Numbered from the stretch's first letter, positions 15,440 through 24,398 are shown. The stretch is DNA of 54,301 bases from Ruminococcaceae bacterium UBA1734 (GCA_002315765.1 DCIE01000021.1:1-54301), one strand, 5' to 3'. Notes: generated by a model not told the origin, from the sequence alone. Numbers and translations are program-made.

Positions 15440-16089
15440 TGATACTTACGGCAATAATAACTATTATCGCGGCTTATTTTATCGGCAGTGTTAATTTTGC
15501 GGTTCTTTTTACAAGAGCATTTACAAAAAAAGATGTCAGAGATTTCGGCAGCGGAAATGCCGGTAGTACAAATGCACTTAGAGTCGGCGGAAAGAAAAAC
15601 GGTATTTTGACATTTGTTTGCGACTTTCTAAAAGGCTCTATTGCGGGATTTATGGGGAAAATCATTTTTTCTTATATTATGAATACAACGGGTGAAGCGT
15701 GGGCAATGCCTATTTACGGCGCATATATTTGTGCAATCTTTTGTTTATTAGGTCATATTTTTCCGCTTTTCTTTGGCTTTAAGGGCGGAAAAGGCGTTGC
15801 TACGGGCGCGGGTGTGTTTTTATCTATTTGTCCGCTTGCTACTTTAATAGGACTTGTAGTTTTTACTATATGTTTTATTATCACAAAAACCGTTTCCGTA
15901 AGCTCGCTTATTGCGACGGTTATGGTTGTTGCTACGGCGATTATTATGTACGATAAAACCGCACTTTTTGTTCCGCAAATGATTTTTGCTCTTATTCTTC
16001 TTTTAATGGTTGTTGTTCGCCACAAGGATAATATTTTGCGACTTATCAGGGGCGAAGAAAATGTGTTTAGTCTTGGAGGAAATAAATAA
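15439..16089 (+). CDS. plsY: Glycerol-3-phosphate acyltransferase PlsY
   Basis: A 216-residue membrane acyltransferase that moves the acyl group from acyl-phosphate to glycerol-3-phosphate, the first step of phospholipid synthesis. Signatures GSVNFAVL, FGSGNAGSTNALRVGG (acyl-phosphate loop), FKGGKGVATGAGV and RHKDNI are present, with five helices. It overlaps der and gpsA by one base each. Coupling to gpsA, which makes its substrate, is functionally sensible. Confidence 0.96.
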   Translation: MILTAIITIIAAYFIGSVNFAVLFTRAFTKKDVRDFGSGNAGSTNALRVGGKKNGILTFVCDFLKGSIAGFMGKIIFSYIMNTTGEAWAMPIYGAYICAIFCLLGHIFPLFFGFKGGKGVATGAGVFLSICPLATLIGLVVFTICFIITKTVSVSSLIATVMVVATAIIMYDKTALFVPQMIFALILLLMVVVRHKDNILRLIRGEENVFSLGGNK

Positions 16090-17075
16090 TGTCGAAGATA
16101 ACCGTTTTAGGTTCAGGCGGATGGGGAATGGCGTTAGGACTTTGTGCTTATAATTGCGGACACGAGGTTACTTTGTGGTCGCCGTTTAAGGACGAGGTTG
16201 ATGCTTTGAACGAAAAACGCACGAACGAGCGTTTGCTTAAAGATATATATTTGCCGAAGGGTATAAAGATTACTGACGATATGGCTTGTGTTGAAGGCTC
16301 GATGATTACTGTTATAGCCACTCCTTCAACTGCTATTCGTTCGGTTGCAAATAAGCTTTCCGCTTATAATAATTTCGGTATAGTGGTTAATGTTTCAAAG
16401 GGTATCGAAAAGGATAGCTTCAAAAGACTTTCGGTTGTAATAGGCGAAGAATTGCCGAATAGCGATACGGTTATATTATCGGGACCTTCTCATGCCGAGG
16501 AGGTTGCAAGAAAAATACCTACATCTTTGGTTGCGGCATCAAATAAATCGGAAGCCGCCGAAAAGGTGCAGGAGGCATTGTCTAACGAGTTTTTAAGAAT
16601 ATATACATCAAGCGATATGATAGGCGTTGAAATGGGCGGTGCGCTTAAAAATGTTATTGCTATTTGTGCGGGTATTTGCGACGGACTGAATCTCGGCGAC
16701 AACAGTAAAGCGGCGCTTATTACCCGTGGACTTGCCGAAATGACAAGGCTCGGCGTTAAAATGGGCGGAGAGGAAAAAACCCTTTCGGGACTTGCGGGAC
16801 TCGGCGATTTGGTTGTTACCTGTACCTCAAAGCATAGCAGAAACAACCGCTTTGGATTTAAGGTGGGCTCGGGCGTTCCGATTAAAGAGGCGTTAGAAGA
16901 GGTCGGAACCGTTGAGGGATATTATGCTTGTCTGAATGCCTATGAGCTTTCAAGAAAATATGATGTAAGTATGCCGATAGTTGAAACCTGCTACGGTGTT
17001 TTGTATGAGAATGTGCCGGTTGATACGGTTGTAAAAAACCTAATGTTACGACCAAAATGCAAGGAAAACAACTAA
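16089..17075 (+). CDS. gpsA: Glycerol-3-phosphate dehydrogenase [NAD(P)+]
   Basis: A 328-residue enzyme that reduces dihydroxyacetone phosphate to sn-glycerol-3-phosphate for lipid synthesis. The Rossmann motif LGSGGWGMALG is at residues 7-17, VSKGIE and LSGPSHAEEVA in the middle, and the catalytic-lysine block GGALKNVIAICAGICDGL near 190. Usual length. It closes the der-plsY-gpsA run; a weak A/T-rich stem follows at about 17096. Confidence 0.96.
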   Translation: MSKITVLGSGGWGMALGLCAYNCGHEVTLWSPFKDEVDALNEKRTNERLLKDIYLPKGIKITDDMACVEGSMITVIATPSTAIRSVANKLSAYNNFGIVVNVSKGIEKDSFKRLSVVIGEELPNSDTVILSGPSHAEEVARKIPTSLVAASNKSEAAEKVQEALSNEFLRIYTSSDMIGVEMGGALKNVIAICAGICDGLNLGDNSKAALITRGLAEMTRLGVKMGGEEKTLSGLAGLGDLVVTCTSKHSRNNRFGFKVGSGVPIKEALEEVGTVEGYYACLNAYELSRKYDVSMPIVETCYGVLYENVPVDTVVKNLMLRPKCKENN

Positions 17076-17193
17076 TTTTCATTTTTTTGCGGAAAAAAGC
17101 AAAAAATGCTTGATTTTTTTAAGGTTTTGTGTTAAGATATTTTTTGCTATCGAATTTTGATATTTATGTATGTTATATAAGGAGGTGCAGACC

Positions 17194-17382
17194 ATGGCTA
17201 AATGTGATATCTGCAACAAAGAAATTACTTTCGGAATTAAGGTTTCTCACTCACATAGGCGCTCCAATAGAACTTGGAAGCCAAATGTAAAAAAGGTTAA
17301 GGCTATCGTTAACGGCTCTCCCCGTCGTATAAACGTTTGCACCCGTTGCTTGCGCTCCGGCAAGGTTACCAGAGCAATCTGA
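17194..17382 (+). CDS. rpmB: 50S ribosomal protein L28
   Basis: A 62-residue L28 of the large subunit. The start at 17194 follows a perfect AAGGAGGTG; the open frame extends upstream but lacks family residues. Cys4 and Cys7 (CDICN) and a late CTRC form a zinc site, so this is the C+ form. SHSHRRSNRTWKPN is the family core. It has its own likely promoter (TTGATT then TAAGAT near 17112-17140, spacer 17) and terminator, so it forms a single-gene unit. Confidence 0.96.
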   Translation: MAKCDICNKEITFGIKVSHSHRRSNRTWKPNVKKVKAIVNGSPRRINVCTRCLRSGKVTRAI

Positions 17383-17405
17383 TAGTAAATTTATTTGTGA
17401 AAAAT

Positions 17406-17438
17406 TCTCGGAGCCGTTTTGGTTGCCGAGATTTTTTT
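17406..17438 (+). terminator. Terminator after rpmB
   Basis: TCTCGG pairs with CCGAGA over a 14-base loop, followed by seven T residues. Confidence 0.8.
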
Positions 17439-17463
17439 ATTCTTATTGATTTTGGAGATAATT

Positions 17464-18123
17464 ATGATAAAAGCGGTTTTATTTGATTTAGACGGTACAC
17501 TTGTTGATTCTATTGTTGACCTTGCAAACGGTCTTAATTTCGGTCTTGAAAGCTACGGATTTCCTACCCACCCCATAGAAGCATACAAAATTTTTGTAGG
17601 CAACGGAATACCTAAAACTATTGAGCGTGCTTTGCCTGAGGGTATGAAAACAAAAGAAAATATCGAAAAGGTTCAGAAGGTGTTTTTTGAGCATTACTCT
17701 GTTCACTTTGCTGATAACACGAAAGCTTACGACGGAATTTGTGAGCTTGTAGATGAGTTGATTTCGAGGGGCTTAAAGGTTGCGGTTATTACCAACAAGG
17801 CGCAGGGAATGGCTGATGTTGTTGTAAAAAAGGCGGTCGGAGATAAATTTTCGTGTATTTTCGGCAAGCGCGACGGCATACCGTCAAAGCCCGACCCGAC
17901 TTCTGCACATATAGTTATGAGCGAATTGTCGGTAAACCCTGACGAATGTGTATTTTTGGGGGACTCTTGTGTAGATATGGGAACTGCGGTAAACTGCGGT
18001 GCTTTGCCCGTAGGTGAGCGTTGGGGCTACCGTGATGAACAGGAGCTTTGGGATAACGGCGCTAAGTATATCATAAATAAACCAATCGAGCTTATTAAAA
18101 TCATTGAGGAAATAAATGGATAG
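17464..18123 (+). CDS. HAD phosphatase, phosphoglycolate phosphatase-like
   Basis: A 219-residue haloacid-dehalogenase phosphatase resembling Gph, which removes phosphate from 2-phosphoglycolate. Motif I is LFDLDGTLVDS near the N-terminus, motif II VITNKA, motif III lysine in SKPDPT, and motif IV FLGDSCVDMGTA. The ATG at 17464 follows TTTTGGAGATAATT; the longer frame begins inside the rpmB terminator. A helical cap lies between motifs I and II. It overlaps the MFS gene by eight bases. The substrate could also be another sugar phosphate. Confidence 0.88.
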   Translation: MIKAVLFDLDGTLVDSIVDLANGLNFGLESYGFPTHPIEAYKIFVGNGIPKTIERALPEGMKTKENIEKVQKVFFEHYSVHFADNTKAYDGICELVDELISRGLKVAVITNKAQGMADVVVKKAVGDKFSCIFGKRDGIPSKPDPTSAHIVMSELSVNPDECVFLGDSCVDMGTAVNCGALPVGERWGYRDEQELWDNGAKYIINKPIELIKIIEEING

Positions 18124-19282
18124 TTCATATAAAAAGACAAGACTTGCGTGCTACGGCGGATATATCGTTCAAGCAATAATAAATAACTTTCTTCCTATTC
18201 TTTTCGTCATTTTCAAAAGCCAATACGCTTTATCGTACGAAAGCTTGGGACGCCTTGTTTTTATCAATTTTTTTACTCAAATATTTGCCGACTTTTTGAC
18301 ACCCTATATCGTAAAAAGGGTAGGACTTAAAAATTCGGCGGTGCTTTGTCATATTTTCGCAACACTCGGACTTGTATCGCTCTTTATTTTGCCGCAGTTT
18401 ATTGATACATACACGGCGATAATAATTTCGGTAATGATTTATGCTTTCGGCAGCGGTGTAATCGAGGTTGTTATTAGCCCTATTGTTGAGTATCTGCCTA
18501 CTGATAATAAATCGGGTAATATGGCGGTACTCCACTCTTTTTATTGTTGGGGACAAGTCTTTACCGTTACGGTTACAACATTTCTTGTATCAATGCTCGG
18601 ATATTCGCTTTGGAGATATGTTCCGCTTATTTGGGCTGTGATTCCCTTTTGCAATATGATTTTCTTTGCAACTGTAAAGGTTGTAGAGCCGAAGGAAAAA
18701 ACCTCTAAAACATTAGATAAAGAAAATATTTTTAATAAAAAGTTTTTGTATCTCGTAATATTTATGGTTTGTTCGGGTGCAAGTGAAATTGCTATGAGCC
18801 AGTGGGCTTCGATTTTTGCTCAAAACGGACTTAAAGTTTCAAAGACGGTAGGCGACCTGTTAGGACCCTGCGCTTTTGCTGTGTTTATGGGAATCGGCAG
18901 AATTGTTTATGCGCTCTTTTCCGAAAAAATACCCTATCTTAAAGTGATAATAATTTCGGGAATTTTGTGTACGGCTTGTTATCTTGTTGTGGGAATTTGC
19001 AAAATCCCCGCCATTTCGCTTGTAGCGTGTGCGGTTTGCGGTTTTACCGTAAGTATGTTTTGGCCGGGCACTCTCTCTTTTGCGGTCAAGACATTTCCGA
19101 ACGGCGGTACATTTATGTTTAGTTTAATTGCCCTTTCAGGCGATTTCGGTTGTTCGTCAGGTCCGTGGCTGCTTGGAGCCATAGCGGATAATACGGGCTT
19201 AAACAGCGGATTTATTATATGTACGGTTTTTCCTATTATGATGATAGTTACCGCATTTTTGTTTTTGAAAGAAAAAGATTGA
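18116..19282 (+). CDS. MFS transporter
   Basis: A 388-residue major facilitator superfamily protein with about 12 helices. The N-half has RLVFINFFTQIFADFLTPYI, close to the loop 2-3 region of fucose/sugar-type MFS permeases, and the C-half includes GIGRIVYALFSEKIP. The substrate cannot be told. It starts inside the end of the HAD phosphatase gene, which suggests a shared metabolic role such as uptake of a compound whose phosphate is processed. Confidence 0.85.
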   Translation: MDSSYKKTRLACYGGYIVQAIINNFLPILFVIFKSQYALSYESLGRLVFINFFTQIFADFLTPYIVKRVGLKNSAVLCHIFATLGLVSLFILPQFIDTYTAIIISVMIYAFGSGVIEVVISPIVEYLPTDNKSGNMAVLHSFYCWGQVFTVTVTTFLVSMLGYSLWRYVPLIWAVIPFCNMIFFATVKVVEPKEKTSKTLDKENIFNKKFLYLVIFMVCSGASEIAMSQWASIFAQNGLKVSKTVGDLLGPCAFAVFMGIGRIVYALFSEKIPYLKVIIISGILCTACYLVVGICKIPAISLVACAVCGFTVSMFWPGTLSFAVKTFPNGGTFMFSLIALSGDFGCSSGPWLLGAIADNTGLNSGFIICTVFPIMMIVTAFLFLKEKD

Positions 19283-19289
19283 AAATAAA

Positions 19290-19318
19290 CTGAAATTATA
19301 TTAGAATGTTTATATAAT
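19290..19318 (+). promoter_or_regulatory. Likely promoter of the dCMP deaminase gene
   Basis: CTGAAA (19290-19295) and a perfect TATAAT (19313-19318) with a 17-base spacer. The -35 matches only four of six positions. Confidence 0.55.
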
Positions 19319-19336
19319 TTATTTCGGGGTGTTAGT

Positions 19337-19816
19337 ATGAAAAGAAAAGATTATCTTTCTTGGGACGAATACTTTATGGGTATTGCCGTTTTGTCCTCTA
19401 TGAGAAGTAAGGACCCATCTACACAAGTAGGCGCTTGCCTTGTTGACCGTGAAAATAAAATTCTTTCTATGGGATATAACGGAATGCCGCATTGCTGTGA
19501 TGACGATGTTTATCCTTGGGAGCGTGATGGCGAGGGACTTATGTCAAAATACCTTTATGTTTGCCACGCCGAGCTTAACGCTATACTTAATTGCCACGGC
19601 GGAAGTGTAAAAGATGCTGTTTGCTATACTACGCTTTTCCCCTGTAACGAATGTGCAAAGGCGATTATTCAAGCGGGTATAAGCGAGATAGTTTATTTGA
19701 GTGATAAATATGCCGAAACCGATACCACAAAGGCTTCAAAGAAGATGTTTGACAGTGCGAATGTTAAGTACCGTCCCTTTGAAATAACAAATAAGGAAAT
19801 CAAGTTTTCGTTGTAA
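19337..19816 (+). CDS. comEB: dCMP/deoxycytidylate deaminase (ComEB-like)
   Basis: A 159-residue zinc deaminase that turns dCMP into dUMP for dTMP synthesis. The zinc and catalytic residues are present in CHAELNAIL (His77, Glu79) and PCNECAKAI (Cys103, Cys106). The N-terminal SSMRSKDPSTQVGACLVD and GYNGMP are typical of dCMP deaminases. GGGGTGTTAGT precedes the ATG. It is a single-gene unit with a bidirectional terminator behind it. The comE name comes from family membership; no competence genes are nearby. Confidence 0.93.
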   Translation: MKRKDYLSWDEYFMGIAVLSSMRSKDPSTQVGACLVDRENKILSMGYNGMPHCCDDDVYPWERDGEGLMSKYLYVCHAELNAILNCHGGSVKDAVCYTTLFPCNECAKAIIQAGISEIVYLSDKYAETDTTKASKKMFDSANVKYRPFEITNKEIKFSL

Positions 19817-19824
19817 TGATTATA

Positions 19825-19858
19825 AAAAAACCCGACTCCGTGAGGAATCGGGTTTTTT
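19825..19858. terminator. Bidirectional terminator
   Basis: AAACCCGACTCC and GGAATCGGGTTT pair around GTGA, with seven A residues on one side and six T residues on the other, so it ends both the deaminase transcript and the converging SurA-like transcript. Confidence 0.88.
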
Positions 19859-19891
19859 CGTAAGACAATAAATTATCTTTTTGAGAACATA

Positions 19892-20524
19892 TTAAAATAT
19901 TGTTATTTCCGAATTTTTAACAAGTTCGTCAACATAATTACTATAATACTCTTGTTTGGAATCGTCAATACATTCGGTTATTTTTTCGTAAAGCTTTTGT
20001 TGTGATAATTGCTTTTGATACGATTTTGCATAAAGTTCAATATACTCGGATTCGCTTAAATCATTTGCTTTCATATATTCTTCTAATTCTTCCTTGACAT
20101 ATTTGTCCGATTTGCTACCCTCATATATTTGTTTTGCCTGTTTATAAGCCTCTTCATAATCAACGACTAAATTTTGTTTTTGAGTTTCTTGCCAAATAAC
20201 AACTTTTTTAATTTCTTCATTTATTATTTGTTTACGGTCAACTGTTCTCGTCTTTACCTCTAAACCGTTTTCTTTTTCATATTGCTCGGCATTTTTATTT
20301 GACAAAGTCTTATATTCTACAATAAAGTCTATATGTTTTTTAGTGATTTTTTCGCCATTCACTACTGCTACTATTTCTTCATTAGATTTTGAACTTGTTC
20401 TTGCAAACTTATTGAACAACGAAAAAATTTCAGATTCTGCAAAAACTAATACGGCAAAGGAAGCTAATATAATAAATATCAATAAAACAACAAGCCATAT
20501 TAATTTTTTTTTCATAGAATTCAT
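19892..20524 (-). CDS. Membrane-anchored SurA N-terminal-like protein without PPIase domain
   Basis: A 210-residue protein with a single N-terminal membrane helix (residues about 7-30) and an extracytoplasmic helical domain. IVAVVNGEKITKKHIDFIVE is the SurA/PrsA N-terminal chaperone entry motif, followed by long charged helices. The parvulin domain that PrsA/SurA carry is absent, so it is probably a chaperone-like or tethering protein. It follows the dockerin protein by four bases and shares its transcript, suggesting help in folding or export of the scaffold components. Confidence 0.7.
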   Translation of the reverse strand: MNSMKKKLIWLVVLLIFIILASFAVLVFAESEIFSLFNKFARTSSKSNEEIVAVVNGEKITKKHIDFIVEYKTLSNKNAEQYEKENGLEVKTRTVDRKQIINEEIKKVVIWQETQKQNLVVDYEEAYKQAKQIYEGSKSDKYVKEELEEYMKANDLSESEYIELYAKSYQKQLSQQKLYEKITECIDDSKQEYYSNYVDELVKNSEITIF

Positions 20525-20528
20525 CCTT

Positions 20529-21224
20529 TCAAAATATTAAACTATTTTCTATTGAACGATATGGAAACAAATCGTTTTCATACATCGCAATAACCATAGT
20601 ATTAAATTGTGAATTTGAAGTAACACAATACTTATTGTGAGATGTTTTGTATTCCCATATCCAATTTTCGTCAACCAAAATGCTATCATTTTCCGTTAAA
20701 GATAAGGTAATATTGTTCAATCTTGCAGATGCAATTTCCAACCTAATACTTGGCGAAATAAATGAAGAGTTATCAACAGCACGAGTTGCACATCCAATGT
20801 AATTTGTATATCTGTAAGATAATTTATTAACATTAATTTCATTGTTTACACTAATGTTGTAAATGACCGGACCTATTATTTCAACACCCTCAATTTCATT
20901 CAAATTTGTCCAATAAAAAACTTGATTTTCAACATTAGAATAACTTTGTTCAAAATACCCCACTAAGTATTTTTTCATTCTGACCAAATCTAAAATATTT
21001 ACATTATTATCAAGTGTAGTGTCGGCAATTAATATCATTTGTGTTGAAGTATCAATTTTCAAAAGAACTCGTACCATGTAAGTTAAATCTATTGCATTTA
21101 TATCACCATCATGATTAAAATCACCTTTTTCGTTCCATTCAGTAGAAAAAACAACGATTTCGTTACTTAATAATGCAAGAGCGAGTATACATATTAACAT
21201 TTCACACAAAATCTTTTTTAACAT
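20529..21224 (-). CDS. Secreted dockerin-domain protein
   Basis: A 231-residue exported protein. Residues 1-28 are a signal peptide (LICILALALLSNEIVVFS). A type I dockerin occupies about residues 33-95, with the calcium loops DFNHDGDINAIDL and DTTLDNNVNILDL, each followed by a helix. The C-terminal 130 residues (VFYWTNLNEIEG to the end) form a beta-rich module of unknown function and no catalytic motif is evident. Because the dockerin is N-terminal, the module would hang from a cohesin such as the one encoded just upstream. It lies 84 bases after the cohesin gene and directly before the SurA-like gene. Confidence 0.82.
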   Translation of the reverse strand: MLKKILCEMLICILALALLSNEIVVFSTEWNEKGDFNHDGDINAIDLTYMVRVLLKIDTSTQMILIADTTLDNNVNILDLVRMKKYLVGYFEQSYSNVENQVFYWTNLNEIEGVEIIGPVIYNISVNNEINVNKLSYRYTNYIGCATRAVDNSSFISPSIRLEIASARLNNITLSLTENDSILVDENWIWEYKTSHNKYCVTSNSQFNTMVIAMYENDLFPYRSIENSLIF

Positions 21225-21308
21225 ATTCTTTCACAACACCATAGTCTTATTTTCATTACATAGACTAACATACTGTAAGATTTTTGTAAAGCAAAATATT
21301 TTTTATGT

Positions 21309-22733
21309 CTAATCTTTGTTATTTAGTTCGTTTGTTTTGCTTTTATAGGTTTTAATTTTTGGTGTTCTGTACTTTCGCATTTTAATTATGATAAGCACTA
21401 AAAGTGCAAGCAAGCATAAAACCAATGCAATAGATAAAAGAACTATTTCTTTTCCTGCCTTAGGCAAGTGCATAAGACTGTCAACTAAACCGTCGCTTTT
21501 GTATGTGTTTACAACCTTTTCTACTATTTCAAAATCGGGATAACGCTGAACGGTATTATACTTTGCGTCATAACGGTAATAACCGTAATCGCCGTCATAG
21601 TAGCAATACAAAACATATATATCGCTCATTCGTTTATCAGAACTCTTAAATGCTTTAACCGAGGTGCCGTTTGGAAGCTCATACATTTCCGAATACCACG
21701 CAGAAGAAAAAACAGTAGCCTTGTCATATTCTTTTTCTACAATATAAATTTTGTTGTCAGCTATAATATAACTTGCTCTTTCAAATTTGTCATCTTCGTT
21801 AAGGATATACCAGTCAAGAATAGCACCGTCGTCGGATTTTAATAGGAAAAGCTTAACTTTTTGCGCCGAATCGGTAACAATATTTACTTCTCCGCTCTTA
21901 TATTGGGTTGTAATTCCCTGCAAGTTAGTAGGAACATTAACACCCGTAAAATCATTTACAATATGAAAATCCTGTTGATTTACGGTAACGAGTAATGGGT
22001 CGCTCTCTCTTTCCTGCTGTTCAAGGTTGTTTGATTCTTCCTGCGATAAACGCTTAATAACCACATTATAGGTCTTTTTAGCACCGCTTTGAGCGGTAAC
22101 GGTAAGCGAACGGAGATTGTCGCCTAAATTAAGGTCGAATGTGCCTCCGCCGACATAGGTTGAGTTGCCGTCGGCAACATTAGCACTAATAGTAATCTTT
22201 TCAACTGAATATTTAACGGTTGCGGTATATTCGGTTTTGTTTTGCTTAAAGGAAGGAGTTAAACTACCGCTTGACAGCTTTATAGAGGAAAGGTTTGCGT
22301 TAGAGGAGGGCTGAGGAGTGGTAACCGTAATTGTAGTTCCGGCACTTGCGGTTTGTTCGGTTGCACCGGCGCCTGTTACAGATGCGGTAATATTACTTGA
22401 ACCTTCTGCTATTGCCTTAAAGGTTAAGGTATATGATTTAGAGGTTTGACCTGTTAAAGGCTCAACAATTTTTGCGGTAGCACCCGTTATATTTGTAGCA
22501 CCCGAAACATACTGCAAAACCGATGAATTAAAGTTAATCGAGCCGTCAATGGCATAAAGCTGTGCATTCGAATTGTACTTAACGGTTACAGTTACCGTGT
22601 CGCCGACATTTACCTGCTTCGCACTAACCGAAATAATAGCGGAATCAGCGGAAACGACAAGTCCCGATGTAGCGCAAATCAAAATTGCCAAAACGGTTAA
22701 AATTGAAATAAGACTACTAATTTTTTTAATCAT
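21309..22733 (-). CDS. Membrane-anchored cohesin scaffold protein
   Basis: A 474-residue surface protein. After a signal peptide (about 1-29) comes a cohesin domain at about 32-137 (ISVSAKQVNVGDTVTVTVKY, then INFNSSVLQYVSGA), the receptor for dockerins. A cadherin-like beta-sandwich of the PF12733 type follows (NANLSSIKLSSGSLTPSFKQ, to about 230), then a beta-rich unknown region and a C-terminal membrane helix (IVLLSIALVLCLLALLVLII) with a basic cytoplasmic tail. A cohesin plus membrane anchor makes it a cell-surface dock. It is 19 bases downstream of the dockerin-glucosaminidase gene with AAGGAGAAACTGT before its ATG. Confidence 0.88.
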   Translation of the reverse strand: MIKKISSLISILTVLAILICATSGLVVSADSAIISVSAKQVNVGDTVTVTVKYNSNAQLYAIDGSINFNSSVLQYVSGATNITGATAKIVEPLTGQTSKSYTLTFKAIAEGSSNITASVTGAGATEQTASAGTTITVTTPQPSSNANLSSIKLSSGSLTPSFKQNKTEYTATVKYSVEKITISANVADGNSTYVGGGTFDLNLGDNLRSLTVTAQSGAKKTYNVVIKRLSQEESNNLEQQERESDPLLVTVNQQDFHIVNDFTGVNVPTNLQGITTQYKSGEVNIVTDSAQKVKLFLLKSDDGAILDWYILNEDDKFERASYIIADNKIYIVEKEYDKATVFSSAWYSEMYELPNGTSVKAFKSSDKRMSDIYVLYCYYDGDYGYYRYDAKYNTVQRYPDFEIVEKVVNTYKSDGLVDSLMHLPKAGKEIVLLSIALVLCLLALLVLIIIKMRKYRTPKIKTYKSKTNELNNKD

Positions 22734-22752
22734 ACAGTTTCTCCTTAATGAA

Positions 22753-24255
22753 TTATGCTAAAAGATTTATTTTGTTTAATAGATGCATTTGAATTTGCGC
22801 CAAATCATAGGCGGTAATCTTTCCGTCCCCGTTTATATCGGCGTATGTATTAGATGAAATATCTATTTTTTCAAGCAAATGCATTTGTACCTGCGCTAAA
22901 TCGTATGCGGTAATTTTTCCGTCCCCGTTGATATCCCCTCGTTTCCTCGTAGGTATCGGGGTAGGTGTAACAGGGGTTGAGTCGGTAGGCTCGCCGTAAA
23001 CCGTTTCGGGAATGGATGTGAAAACGGGGATTTTGAAGGTAAGGGTTGCATTGGCATTTTGAGTGCAACCTGTTTTAAGGCGAAGACCTTTATTTTTAGC
23101 ATCATAAATGCTTGTGGCATATTGATGGTTCCAGCTTTGCTTTTCAACATTATAATCCATAAAATAATATGTATCCTGTCCCGAAGAAACATATCCGTTT
23201 GCGTAGGTTTTTGCACCGCCGATTATCGAGGAACGGCGAGTGTTCCAGCCTTCCTTTTGCGCTCTTGCAAGTCCCGAGCTTACGATAGCCGAGGTTGTAC
23301 TTCCCGAAGCTCCGATATTAAAATAATTATAGTAATCAGGATAGGTTGAATCGGTGCCTGAAATGAGTCCCGAGGCGCCGTTTACACCCTGCTCAATAAT
23401 TATTGTTGCAGCAACAACGCAAGGATTAAGACCTGATTCACTTGCTGCATCCATAATATCGTTAATGTATGCGTCCGGGTTATTATCATAGCCGTTAGCA
23501 AGAAAAGTATTACTTATAACCGCCCTAACATCATCTTTTGTTTGAGACTGCGAATAGGATTGCTGTAAAAATACAAAAATATCGTTGGCGTTAAGGTAGT
23601 TTCTCGGGTCCATAAAGTAGGCAATAGCACCCTTTGAAGCATAAGTCCATCGACCGCTTCCCTCGGCATTTGCCCATTGGTCGTCGCCCGTTTTTCCGCG
23701 CGGGTCCCGCCAAGCCTCTCCGCCATAGGTCATTTCCACATATTTCTTGTTGTTTGCAAGTGAAGTGCCGTATTCGGCGGTAATAGCATCATCAAGAGAA
23801 ATATTGCATTTTACGGCAACAAATTTCCAATTAGGATATGAGGCGTGAATCGAGCGAAGTGAAGCTCTGTAACTTTCGGGGAAATTAAGCAGATTTTTTT
23901 CAAAATCCTCGTCATATTTTTGCTCGGATTTATCAAGTGTAACAACAACTCTGCCTTCATATAAATATCCGACGGTACTGTCATTGTCAAGCTTAACCTT
24001 GTACCACAAGTCGCCGTCGGCGTCTTTTTCCGAATCAAGAACCGTAAAGGTAGTTCCTTTTGGAACGGTTTTTACAAAAACGCTCTCTCTTGTGGAGTGT
24101 TCTCCGCCCGTGCCGGGAGCCGAGTACATAGTGGTATCCTTATCGTTTTTTACATATCCCGTTCCCGTAACACCCGCAAAGACAGGAGCCGAAAAAACAG
24201 TTGCAAAAACTATAAAAGAAGCCACAAGAAAAGATATGTGTTTTTTAAGTTTCAT
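22753..24255 (-). CDS. Dockerin-bearing endo-beta-N-acetylglucosaminidase (autolysin)
   Basis: A 500-residue exported peptidoglycan hydrolase. Residues 1-27 form a signal peptide, about 33-90 an SH3-like module (VFVKTVPKGTTFTVLDSEKD), and about 210-390 a LytD/Auto-type glucosaminidase with the catalytic glutamate in VAATIIIEQGVNGASG. A type I dockerin closes the protein at about 437-500 with two calcium repeats, DINGDGKITAYDLAQ twice. The enzyme cuts between GlcNAc and MurNAc. The dockerin should place it on the cohesin protein encoded next, so cell-wall turnover here is organised by a scaffold. Transcription begins at a consensus promoter at 24310-24338. Confidence 0.88.
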   Translation of the reverse strand: MKLKKHISFLVASFIVFATVFSAPVFAGVTGTGYVKNDKDTTMYSAPGTGGEHSTRESVFVKTVPKGTTFTVLDSEKDADGDLWYKVKLDNDSTVGYLYEGRVVVTLDKSEQKYDEDFEKNLLNFPESYRASLRSIHASYPNWKFVAVKCNISLDDAITAEYGTSLANNKKYVEMTYGGEAWRDPRGKTGDDQWANAEGSGRWTYASKGAIAYFMDPRNYLNANDIFVFLQQSYSQSQTKDDVRAVISNTFLANGYDNNPDAYINDIMDAASESGLNPCVVAATIIIEQGVNGASGLISGTDSTYPDYYNYFNIGASGSTTSAIVSSGLARAQKEGWNTRRSSIIGGAKTYANGYVSSGQDTYYFMDYNVEKQSWNHQYATSIYDAKNKGLRLKTGCTQNANATLTFKIPVFTSIPETVYGEPTDSTPVTPTPIPTRKRGDINGDGKITAYDLAQVQMHLLEKIDISSNTYADINGDGKITAYDLAQIQMHLLNKINLLA

Positions 24256-24309
24256 TTTTCGTCCCCTTTACAAAATACAGTGTTTATCTTAAAAGAAATA
24301 TACAACAAT

Positions 24310-24338
24310 ATTATAAAACAAACCCGACTTTATGTCAA
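24310..24338 (-). promoter_or_regulatory. SigA promoter of the scaffold locus
   Basis: On the minus strand TTGACA (24333-24338) and TATAAT (24310-24315) with a 17-base spacer, both perfect. The -35 starts in the loop of the upstream terminator. Confidence 0.88.
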
Positions 24339-24352
24339 CCGATAAAGTCGGG
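24316..24352 (-). terminator. Terminator of the rimP-to-DUF1015 operon, overlapping a promoter
   Basis: CCCGACTTTAT and ATAAAGTCGGG (24323-24333 and 24342-24352) form an 11-base stem with an eight-base loop, followed on the minus strand by TTTGTTTT. Its loop carries most of the -35 element of the next gene. Confidence 0.8.
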
Positions 24353-24398
24353 TAAATTGTGCATTGTATTATTATGTATAAAGTTTAATCTATATAAT

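Noticed and set aside
22753..22950. Direct repeats that could suggest a CRISPR or tandem repeat
   Set aside because: They are the two calcium repeats of the dockerin at the DNA level; only two copies and coding.
22871..24345. Alternative frames over the dockerin-glucosaminidase gene
   Set aside because: The true frame has signal peptide, catalytic and dockerin motifs; the others have none.
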